DNA of 13,436 bases from Brevundimonas sp. (lineage in GTDB: Bacteria; Pseudomonadota; Alphaproteobacteria; Caulobacterales; Caulobacteraceae), in assembly GCA_012270135.1 (NCBI GenBank), contig JAAXIW010000125.1:1-13436 (forward strand), given 5' to 3'. The translations under genes and the position numbers were made by a program. Shown here one piece after another: positions 5,012 through 11,360 of this stretch (position 1 is the first letter of the stretch; each line of letters starts with the position of its first letter). Below the pieces are notes generated by a model, which saw only the letters and a program-made list of their open reading frames with translations, searched no databases and was not told where the DNA came from.

Positions 5012-7006
5012 GTGACCGACGCCAGAACCGTATCCGAAAAGCCCTCGACCAAGCAGATGGCGGACGCCATCCGCGTCCTCGCCATGGACGGCGTTGAGAA
5101 AGCCAAGAGCGGTCACCCGGGCATGCCGATGGGGATGGCCGATGTGGCGACGGTGCTGTTTTCGCGCTTCCTGAAGTTCGACGCCAGCCGCCCCGACTGG
5201 GCCGACCGCGACCGCTTCATCCTGTCGGCCGGCCACGGCTCGATGCTGATCTACGCCCTGCTGCACCTGACCGGCTACAAGGCGGCGACGAAGGCGGAGC
5301 TGTCAAACTTCCGCCAGTGGGGATCGAAGACCGCCGGCCACCCCGAGTTCGGCCACATGCCGGGCGTCGAGACCACCACCGGGCCGCTGGGCCAGGGCTT
5401 GGCCAATTCGGTCGGCTTCGCCATGGCCGAGCGCCATCTGGCGGCGAAGTACGGCGAAGATCTGGTCGACCATCGGACCTGGGTCATCGCCGGCGACGGC
5501 TGCCTGATGGAGGGCGTGTCGCAGGAGGCGATCACGCTGGCGGGTCGCTATCGGCTGAACAAGCTGACGGTGCTGTGGGACGACAACGAGATCACCATCG
5601 ACGGCAAGGTGTCGCTGTCCGACGCCACCGACCAGAAGGGCCGGTTCAAGTCGGCCGGCTGGGCGGTCAAGTCGATCGACGGCCACAACGAGGCGCAGAT
5701 CCGCGCCGCGCTGAAATGGGCGACGCGACAGGACAAGCCGACGCTGATCGCCTGCCGGACCAAGATCGGACGCGGCGCGGCGACCATGGAAGGCAGCCAC
5801 AAGACGCACGGCGCGGCGCTGGGCGCGGCCGAGGTGGCGGCGACGCGTCTGGGCCTGGCGTGGACGCATGAGCCGTTCGAACTGCCGGAAGCGGTAGACA
5901 AGGCCTGGAAGAAGGTCGGACGCCGCGGCGCGAAAGAACGCAAGGCGTGGGAGGCGCGACTGGCGGCCTCTTCGCAGGCCGCGGACTTCACCCGCGCCAT
6001 GAAGGGCGAGCTGCCGGAGGGCGCCTTCGCGGCGCTGGATGCGAAGATCGCCGAACTGGTCGAGACCCAACCGGCGCAGGCGACGCGCCAATCGTCGGGC
6101 GCGGCGCTGGACGAACTGTTCGCCGCCGTGCCGGAACTGATCGGCGGCTCGGCCGACCTGACCGGATCGAACAACACCTTCGTCAAGGGCACGCCGATCC
6201 TCGACGCGCCGACCTATGAGGGCCGCTACGTCAATTGGGGCATCCGCGAGTTCGGCATGGCCGCGGCGATGAACGGCATGGCCCTGCACGGCGGGGTCAT
6301 TCCCTACGGCGGCACCTTCATGGTGTTCTCGGATTACAGCCGGCCGGCGATCCGTCTCGGGGCCCTGATGGGTGTGAGGGCCATCCATGTGCTGACCCAC
6401 GACTCGATCGGGCTGGGCGAGGACGGGCCGACGCACCAACCGGTCGAGCACTTGGCGGCGCTGCGGGCCATCCCGAACCTGCTGGTGTTCCGCCCTGCGG
6501 ATACCGTCGAAGCGATGGAATGCTGGAAGCTGGCGCTGGAGCACAAGGCGACGCCGTCGGCGCTGGCCCTGTCGCGGCAGAAGACGGCGGCGGTGCGGAC
6601 CGTGGCGGCGGCGGAGAACCTGTCGGCGCGCGGCGCCTATGAGCTGAAGGCGGCGAACGGCGAGGCGAAGGCGACCCTGTTCGCCACCGGCACCGAGGTT
6701 CCGCTGGCGCTGGCGGCAGCCGAGACCCTGGAGGCCGAAGGCACGCCGACGCGGGTGGTCTCGGTTCCCTGTTTCGAGCTGTTCTTCCAGCAGGACGCCC
6801 AATACCAGGCCTCGGTGCTTGGACGGGGCACCGTGCGGGTCGCGGTCGAGGCCGCCATCCAAAAGGGCTGGGAGCGATTTATCGGCGAGGATGGCGGCTT
6901 CGTCGGCATGACCGGCTTTGGGGCCAGCGCCCCGGCCGAGGTGCTGTACGTAAAGTTCGGGATCACCAGCGAGGCGGTGGCCGCGGCGGTGAAGGCGCGG
7001 CTCTAG
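5012..7006 (+). CDS. tkt: Transketolase
   Basis: A full-length 664-residue thiamine-diphosphate enzyme that moves two-carbon ketol units between sugar phosphates in the pentose phosphate pathway. Visible landmarks include SGHPGMPMGMAD with His35, GHGSMLIYALLHLTGY (His75), and GVETTTGPLGQGLANSVGFA (118-136). The ThDP/Mg motif is GDGCLMEG (161-168) with Asn192 downstream. The catalytic Glu413 lies in IREFGMAAAMNG, followed by FSDYSRPAIRLGALM and HDSIGLGEDGPTHQPVEHLAALRAIPNL of the pyrimidine domain, and a C-terminal transketolase domain after about 540. Start is GTG at 5012, placed 8 nt after an AAAGG. It is divergent from zauP-zapA. The usual neighbour gap lies about 6 kb further on, with other genes in between. 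Confidence 0.97.
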   Translation: MTDARTVSEKPSTKQMADAIRVLAMDGVEKAKSGHPGMPMGMADVATVLFSRFLKFDASRPDWADRDRFILSAGHGSMLIYALLHLTGYKAATKAELSNFRQWGSKTAGHPEFGHMPGVETTTGPLGQGLANSVGFAMAERHLAAKYGEDLVDHRTWVIAGDGCLMEGVSQEAITLAGRYRLNKLTVLWDDNEITIDGKVSLSDATDQKGRFKSAGWAVKSIDGHNEAQIRAALKWATRQDKPTLIACRTKIGRGAATMEGSHKTHGAALGAAEVAATRLGLAWTHEPFELPEAVDKAWKKVGRRGAKERKAWEARLAASSQAADFTRAMKGELPEGAFAALDAKIAELVETQPAQATRQSSGAALDELFAAVPELIGGSADLTGSNNTFVKGTPILDAPTYEGRYVNWGIREFGMAAAMNGMALHGGVIPYGGTFMVFSDYSRPAIRLGALMGVRAIHVLTHDSIGLGEDGPTHQPVEHLAALRAIPNLLVFRPADTVEAMECWKLALEHKATPSALALSRQKTAAVRTVAAAENLSARGAYELKAANGEAKATLFATGTEVPLALAAAETLEAEGTPTRVVSVPCFELFFQQDAQYQASVLGRGTVRVAVEAAIQKGWERFIGEDGGFVGMTGFGASAPAEVLYVKFGITSEAVAAAVKARL

Positions 7007-7014
7007 GGCACCTC

Positions 7015-7272
7015 ATGGAACTCAGCCAAGAACAGCGAGTCTGGCTGGAGATGCTCCGCATAGCCCTGCTGGAAATTCGCGCGCTCGACGACAAGGATTT
7101 GCACCGGGCTCGTGATCTAGCGAACATCTATCACAACCTCCCGTCGATGCTGTTCGGCGATTTGGCAGCTTGGGAACGGCACAAGTCTGTGATCTTCAAC
7201 AGGGCGGAAACGGCAGGCTTGGCTGAATTCATCCGTCGCGACCTCGCGCACGTCGAAAGACTCAAGCCATGA
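7015..7272 (+). CDS. Small uncharacterised helical protein
   Basis: I do not recognise this 85-residue protein. It is predicted to be cytoplasmic and almost all helical: WLEMLRIALLEIRAL, DLHRARDLANIYHNLPSMLF and AEFIRRDLAHVERL, with no Cys and no obvious catalytic motif. It starts 8 nt after the tkt stop and its stop overlaps the purT start (ATGA), so it is coupled to purT in a tkt-orf-purT unit, which argues that it is real. Base composition stands out: about 57% GC by hand count against clearly higher GC in both neighbours, with rarer codons such as ata, cta and ttg, consistent with insertion of a foreign or fast-evolving gene. The ribosome site is weak (AGGG before the ATG). Confidence 0.7.
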   Translation: MELSQEQRVWLEMLRIALLEIRALDDKDLHRARDLANIYHNLPSMLFGDLAAWERHKSVIFNRAETAGLAEFIRRDLAHVERLKP

Positions 7273-8462
7273 AACTCGGCACCCCCCTTTCCGACACCGC
7301 CACCCGCGTGATGCTGCTGGGCGCGGGGGAGTTAGGCAAGGAGGTGGCGATCGAGCTGCAGCGGCTGGGCGTCGAGGTGATCGCGGTCGACCGCTATCCG
7401 AACGCGCCGGCCATGCAGGTGGCGCATCGCAGCCACGTCATCCCGATGACCGACGCCCAGGTGCTGAACGGCGTCATCCTGGCGGAAGCCCCGCACATCA
7501 TCGTGCCGGAAATCGAGGCCATCGCCACCGAGGTGCTGGCCCAGATCGAGGCGGCGGGGCTGGCGAGGGTCATCCCGACGGCGCGGGCGACGCAACTGAC
7601 CATGAACCGGGAGGGCATCCGGCGGCTGGCCGCGGAAGAGCTGGGTCTGCCGACCAGTCCCTACGCCTTCGTCGAGAGCGCGGCGGAATTGGCGGAGGCG
7701 GCGCACCGGATCGGCCTGCCGGTGTTCGTCAAGCCGGTGATGTCGTCATCGGGCAAGGGCCAGTCGATGATCGAGGCGGTCGAGGACGCCGGCCACGCCT
7801 GGGTCCATGCGCAATCGTCCGGCCGGGTCGAGACGACGCGGGTGATCGTCGAGGGCCGGATCGACTTCGATTTCGAGATCACCCTGCTGACGGTGCGGTC
7901 CATCAAGGACGGAGCGGTGCGGACCGACTTCTGCGCCCCGATCGGGCACAGGCAGGTGAAGGGCGACTATGTCGAGAGCTGGCAGCCGCAGGCCATGACG
8001 CCCAAGGCGCTGGCGGCGGCGCAGTCCATCGCCGGCACGGTGACGGACGCGCTTGGCGGCCTCGGCGTGTTCGGGGTCGAGCTGTTCGTGAAGGGCGACG
8101 AGGTGTGGTTCTCGGAGGTGTCGCCCCGGCCCCACGACACCGGACTGGTGACCCTGGCCACCCAGACGATGAGCGAGTTCGCCCTGCACGCGCGGGCCAT
8201 CCTCGGCCTGCCGGTCGATGTGGGCCAGCGCGACGTCGGGGCCAGCGCGGTGATCTATGGCGGCATGGACGCGACCGGCATCGCCTTCGAGGGCGTGGCG
8301 GAGGCGCTGTCGGTCCCGACCGCGGACCTGCGGCTGTTCGGCAAGCCGGAGAGCTATGAGCGGCGGCGGATGGGCGTGGCCACGGCGCGGGGCTCCTCTG
8401 TCGAGGAAGCGCGTGAACGGGCCCGCGAGGCGGCCGCGAAGGTCAGACCTACGGCGGGCTAG
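7269..8462 (+). CDS. purT: Formate-dependent phosphoribosylglycinamide formyltransferase (PurT)
   Basis: A complete 397-residue ATP-grasp enzyme that makes formyl-GAR from GAR, formate and ATP in step 3 of purine synthesis, without 10-formyl-THF. The N-terminal Rossmann-like domain shows TRVMLLGAGELGKEVAIELQ and AVDRYPNAPAMQVAHRSHVI. The ATP-grasp domain has TMNREGIRRLAAEELGLPTS, VFVKPVMSSSGKGQS (Lys155 in the nucleotide site), and VWFSEVSPRPHDTGLVTLATQ with the metal-binding Glu and the family-specific PRPHDTG. The match to enteric PurT is close along the entire length. Its ATG overlaps the stop of the small upstream gene. Its stop TAG shares the tetramer CTAG with the stop of the convergent peptidase gene, so the two coding regions overlap by 4 bp. 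Confidence 0.96.
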   Translation: MKLGTPLSDTATRVMLLGAGELGKEVAIELQRLGVEVIAVDRYPNAPAMQVAHRSHVIPMTDAQVLNGVILAEAPHIIVPEIEAIATEVLAQIEAAGLARVIPTARATQLTMNREGIRRLAAEELGLPTSPYAFVESAAELAEAAHRIGLPVFVKPVMSSSGKGQSMIEAVEDAGHAWVHAQSSGRVETTRVIVEGRIDFDFEITLLTVRSIKDGAVRTDFCAPIGHRQVKGDYVESWQPQAMTPKALAAAQSIAGTVTDALGGLGVFGVELFVKGDEVWFSEVSPRPHDTGLVTLATQTMSEFALHARAILGLPVDVGQRDVGASAVIYGGMDATGIAFEGVAEALSVPTADLRLFGKPESYERRRMGVATARGSSVEEARERAREAAAKVRPTAG

Positions 8463-9751
8463 AGGCCGGGGGCTGCGCCGGCCTGGGCATGGGCCTGCCG
8501 GGCGCCCGCCAGGGCGGCGATGGCGAGATCGAGCGCCGGATCCTGTTCGGGTGCATCGCTCTCCGGAGCGGGCGGCGTCAGGTCGGGCGTGACGCCCCTC
8601 TTCTCCAGCCGGACGCCGCCGGCGGTGACGAAGTTGGAGCGGCTGAGGCTCAGCCGACCGCCATCCGGCAGACGGGTATCCTGCGAAATCAGCACGGCGC
8701 CGGCGGTCTGCTCGCCGACGACGACGGCGCGGCGGGCTTCCTGCAGGGCGGCGGGGGTCAGTTCGGCGGCGCTGCGGCTGTTGGAGTCGACGAGAACCGC
8801 GACATCGTTGGGCGCCGGCTCATCCAGATCGCCGCAGCCGCCGGCGGTCCTCAGCACGATGGCCCGTCCCGAGCGGGTGGTCCGGGTGGCCCAGGCGAGA
8901 TCGCGCGGGAGGAAGCAGCTCAACACCGCGTCGGCCTCAAGCAGCCGCCCGCCGGGGTTGCCGCGCAGGTCGAGGATGATGTCGGTGTCAGACGGCAGCG
9001 CGGCGAGCTGGCGGCCCATCCAGTCGCCGAGACCGAGGTCGAAGGCGTCGATGCGCAGCACCGCCACCCCGGGGCGCGACAGATCGGCGGTGAAGGCCGG
9101 ACGGGGCGGCATGACAAGGGGCGTGAGAGTGAGGGTGCGTCGCTCCCCGCCCGGATCGGCGAAGGTCAGGGTCACGGGCCGTCCCTCGACCACATCTCGC
9201 TCAGGAAACCAGGCGTCCGGCGCCGTGGTGTCGAGCCGCCAGCCGACCGCGACTCCGGCCGCCTCCGCCGCGGACCCCTCGCGGACCCGATCGATGAAAT
9301 AGACGCCGGGTGCGTCGGGATCGGGACGCAGGGTCACGCCGATGACCGGCCGCGGACCGCGCGCGGACTCCAGGCGCCGCGCGACCGCGGGGGCGGAGGC
9401 GCCGGCATGGTCGTCGTCGAGCAAGGCCAGCATGTCGCCGAGCACGCGATAGAGCGCCCGGTCATCGGCGGCCGCGAGGGCAAGGGGCCGATAGGTGCGG
9501 CGAGCCGCGTTCCAGTCGACGCCGTGCAGTCCCGGATCATAATACTGGCCGCGCACTTCGCTCCACACCCGGTCGAAGACGCGCTGGTTCATCCGCGCCC
9601 GCTCGCGGGAAGGCGCGGGCGTGTCGGAGAGGGCGGCGACCGCCGGAACCGAGACCGCGCCAGGGTCGCCCGCCGACGCCGGCGCCGCGATCAGCGCAAG
9701 GCCGATCACGGCTGATCCGGTCAGTCGGAGAAGAAGGCGGCGAAGGTTCAT
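8459..9751 (-). CDS. Exported S41-family peptidase with PDZ-like region
   Basis: A 430-residue exported protein from the ATG at 9751 (a GTG at 9760 is an alternative). A signal peptide is clear: basic NLRRLLLRL, hydrophobic core, likely cut after PASA (about 27). Residues 52-120 form the N-terminal helical domain ending in LDDDHAGAS (His115). About 135-215 resembles a PDZ domain (VIGVTLRPDPDAPGVYFIDRV, EAAGVAVGWRL). The protease core has IILDLRGNPGG (258-268) and SNSRSAAEL with Ser327 and Glu330. The position of the CtpA Lys (GKG) reads GEQTAGAV, so a Ser/Lys dyad is not supported here either. The tail is Ala/Gln-rich. Substrate unknown. It is 60 bp downstream of the EF-hand gene and convergent with purT. 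It is not closely alike to the other S41 protein of the window beyond the family motifs. Confidence 0.87.
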   Translation of the reverse strand: MNLRRLLLRLTGSAVIGLALIAAPASAGDPGAVSVPAVAALSDTPAPSRERARMNQRVFDRVWSEVRGQYYDPGLHGVDWNAARRTYRPLALAAADDRALYRVLGDMLALLDDDHAGASAPAVARRLESARGPRPVIGVTLRPDPDAPGVYFIDRVREGSAAEAAGVAVGWRLDTTAPDAWFPERDVVEGRPVTLTFADPGGERRTLTLTPLVMPPRPAFTADLSRPGVAVLRIDAFDLGLGDWMGRQLAALPSDTDIILDLRGNPGGRLLEADAVLSCFLPRDLAWATRTTRSGRAIVLRTAGGCGDLDEPAPNDVAVLVDSNSRSAAELTPAALQEARRAVVVGEQTAGAVLISQDTRLPDGGRLSLSRSNFVTAGGVRLEKRGVTPDLTPPAPESDAPEQDPALDLAIAALAGARQAHAQAGAAPGL

Positions 9752-9759
9752 CGGACCCA

Positions 9760-9788
9760 CGTTAGGACGACGAACCCCGGTTCCTCAA
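9760..9788 (-). promoter_or_regulatory. Weak candidate promoter of the second S41 gene
   Basis: On the minus strand TTGAGG (9788-9783), a 17-bp spacer and CTAACG (9765-9760) lie just before the S41 start. The -10 is poor. If used, transcription would begin within 1-3 nt of the ATG at 9751, again giving an almost leaderless mRNA, which fits the lack of a Shine-Dalgarno here. Read-through from the EF-hand gene is the alternative. Confidence 0.3.
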
Positions 9789-9811
9789 ATCACGAAAGCG
9801 CCGGACTCCGA

Positions 9812-10513
9812 TCAGTCTTCCTCACGGGTCTCGATGCGGTGGGTGAAGACCCGGACATCGCCGTCGCCGCCGCGCTCGCCGGCTTCGATGAAGCCAGAGC
9901 GGTCGGCGTCCATGCGCGTGAAGGCTTCGCGCAGCGGGGCGGTGAACTCGGCCTCGCTGATGCGGCCGTCGCCGTCCTTGTCCATCTCGCCGGGGCCATG
10001 GCCATCACCATCGCCGAGCGTGCGGAATTCGAAGCGGACGTCGCCGCCCGGGCCGGCATGCCCGGGACCATGGATGACATGCGGCGCGGCGTGGCCGCCG
10101 GGTCCGCGAAGGATGACGCGCCGTTCGCCGTTCTCGCCGCCGGAACCGCCGACGAAGACCATCGTCCGCTCCTCGGTCGAACCGTCACCGATACGGCGCA
10201 CCTCGACGCGGTGCTCGCCAGACGCCCCGTCGGCGCTCCGCCAGACCATGACGTCGTGGTCTTCGCCCGCGCCGTGCCCGGCGGACAATTCCTCGGGCGA
10301 CAGGCGGCCGTCCCCATTCTTGTCCATTCGGCCGAAGTGCTCGTTCATCGGGGCCGCGAATTCCTCGCGGGTGACCTGGCCGTCGCCGTCCTTGTCGAGC
10401 GAGCCCGGCCCGTCCGGGCCCACGACCATCATCCGGGTGCGGACCTCGGGAGGCACGGGCGGGGCCGGCGGTTCCTGCAGGGCGAGGGCGGAAAGGGCGA
10501 TCAGGGTCAGCAT
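9812..10513 (-). CDS. Exported protein with four EF-hand calcium-binding loops
   Basis: A 233-residue protein with a short hydrophobic N-terminus (LTLIALSALALQ) that should direct export, followed by a Pro-rich stretch. Four canonical EF-hand loops are visible: DKDGDGQVTREE (40-51), DKNGDGRLSPEE (64-75), DKDGDGRISEAE (178-189) and DADRSGFIEAGE (202-213). All have the coordinating residues at positions 1, 3, 5, 9 and 12. They form two pairs with identical 24-residue spacing and similar linkers (EFAAPMNEHFGRM against EFTAPLREAFTRM), indicating an internal duplication. Between the pairs lies a Gly/His/Val-rich segment (about 80-170) with strand-like repeats of RRVILRG type. A Ca2+-binding role outside the cytoplasm is inferred; partner and function are unknown. 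It is transcribed divergently from the response regulator gene, which may control it. GGAGC precedes the ATG. Confidence 0.88.
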   Translation of the reverse strand: MLTLIALSALALQEPPAPPVPPEVRTRMMVVGPDGPGSLDKDGDGQVTREEFAAPMNEHFGRMDKNGDGRLSPEELSAGHGAGEDHDVMVWRSADGASGEHRVEVRRIGDGSTEERTMVFVGGSGGENGERRVILRGPGGHAAPHVIHGPGHAGPGGDVRFEFRTLGDGDGHGPGEMDKDGDGRISEAEFTAPLREAFTRMDADRSGFIEAGERGGDGDVRVFTHRIETREED

Positions 10514-10569
10514 GGGCGTCCAGCTCCGTATTGGCGTCGTCCGACTGGATCACGTCCGGTTTTCGACCG

Positions 10570-10606
10570 TGTTTCAGGTCGCCGGGGAATTGTTTCAATC
10601 CTGAAA
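10570..10606. promoter_or_regulatory. TTTCA repeats in the EF-hand / response-regulator divergent region
   Basis: TGTTTCA occurs at 10570-10576 and again at 10591-10597, exactly 21 bp apart, about two helical turns. A third copy in opposite orientation, TGAAA at 10602-10606, makes TTTCA-ATCC-TGAAA, and also TTTCAGG...CCTGAAA with the first copy (10572-10578 and 10600-10606). OmpR-type regulators bind tandem repeats, so this is a candidate site for the adjacent regulator acting on the EF-hand gene, on itself, or both. No clear -35/-10 pair was found in either direction. Confidence 0.45.
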
Positions 10607-10624
10607 TGACGGCGCGAACGCAGA

Positions 10625-10639
10625 CCGCCACAATGGCGG
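10625..10639 (+). promoter_or_regulatory. Hairpin directly before the response-regulator start codon
   Basis: CCGCCA-CAA-TGGCGG forms a 6-bp stem ending one base before the ATG at 10641. The only purine-rich stretch that could act as ribosome site (GGCGGA) lies in its 3' arm, so if the transcript starts upstream the hairpin would mask it. A leaderless start or translational control are both possible. Confidence 0.35.
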
Positions 10640-10640
10640 A

Positions 10641-11360
10641 ATGAAAGCCGAAGCCGCCCCGCGCATCCTTGTCGTCGACGATGACCCCGGCATCCGCGAG
10701 GTGCTGACCGACTACCTTGCGCAGCACGGCTACGACGCCGAGGGCGCCGCGACGGCGGCCGAAATGGACCGCGCCATCGCCGCGCGGGCGCCGGACCTGA
10801 TCGTGCTCGATGTGATGATGCCCGGCGAGGACGGGCTGTCGGTCTGCCGGCGCATCGCCGGCAAGGGACCGCCGATCGTCATGCTGTCGGCCATGGGCGA
10901 GGACACCGACCGGATCATCGGCCTGGAGCTCGGCGCCGACGATTACCTGGCCAAGCCGTGCAATCCGCGCGAGCTGCTGGCCAGGGTCCGGGCGGTGCTG
11001 CGCCGTCCCCGCGAGGCGGTCGAGGCGGACGGGCCATGCCTCGCCTTCGCCGGCTGGCGACTCGACCTGATGCGGCGAGAGCTGACCCGGCCGGACGGAC
11101 GAACCGTCGCCCTGTCCGCCGGAGAGTTCGCCCTGCTGCGCGCCTTCGCGGAGCGGCCTGGCCGGATCATGACGCGCGACCAGCTGCTGGAACGGGCTCG
11201 CGGCGCCGACACGGACGTCTTCGACCGGGCCATGGATGTGCAGATCAGCCGGCTGCGGAAGAAGCTCGACGATGGGTCGGGCCTGGAGATGATCCAGACC
11301 CTGCGCGGCGAGGGCTATATGTTCGACGTCAAGGTCGAGCGGACCCGGGGCGCCGCGTGA
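10641..11360 (+). CDS. OmpR-family response regulator
   Basis: A 239-residue two-domain regulator. The receiver domain (about 8-122) has the acidic pair in VVDDDPGIRE, the phosphorylation site Asp57 in LIVLDVMMPGEDG, Ser83 in MLSAMGE and Lys105 in DYLAKPCNPRELLARV. The C-terminal winged helix (about 133-232) shows LSAGEFALLRAFAERPGRIMTRDQLL, then FDRAMDVQISRLRKKLDDG and IQTLRGEGYMF, typical of the OmpR/PhoB class. All residues needed for phosphorylation are present. Its stop overlaps the GTG start of the sensor kinase (GTGA), a coupled pair. Candidate binding repeats lie upstream of it and downstream of the kinase. The signal and regulon are unknown; the divergent EF-hand gene is the nearest possible target. 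Confidence 0.95.
   Translation: MKAEAAPRILVVDDDPGIREVLTDYLAQHGYDAEGAATAAEMDRAIAARAPDLIVLDVMMPGEDGLSVCRRIAGKGPPIVMLSAMGEDTDRIIGLELGADDYLAKPCNPRELLARVRAVLRRPREAVEADGPCLAFAGWRLDLMRRELTRPDGRTVALSAGEFALLRAFAERPGRIMTRDQLLERARGADTDVFDRAMDVQISRLRKKLDDGSGLEMIQTLRGEGYMFDVKVERTRGAA

Noticed and set aside
5303..6862. Minus-strand open frame of 519 codons
   Set aside because: It is antisense to transketolase, very Arg-rich, and without motifs.
8489..9715. Plus-strand open frame of 408 codons
   Set aside because: It is antisense to the second S41 peptidase and reads as Gly/Arg-rich shadow sequence.
10958..11356. Kinase reading frame extended 133 codons upstream into the regulator gene
   Set aside because: This part overlaps the winged-helix domain of the response regulator in another frame. 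The GTG at 11357 overlapping the regulator stop fits the membrane-anchor start.
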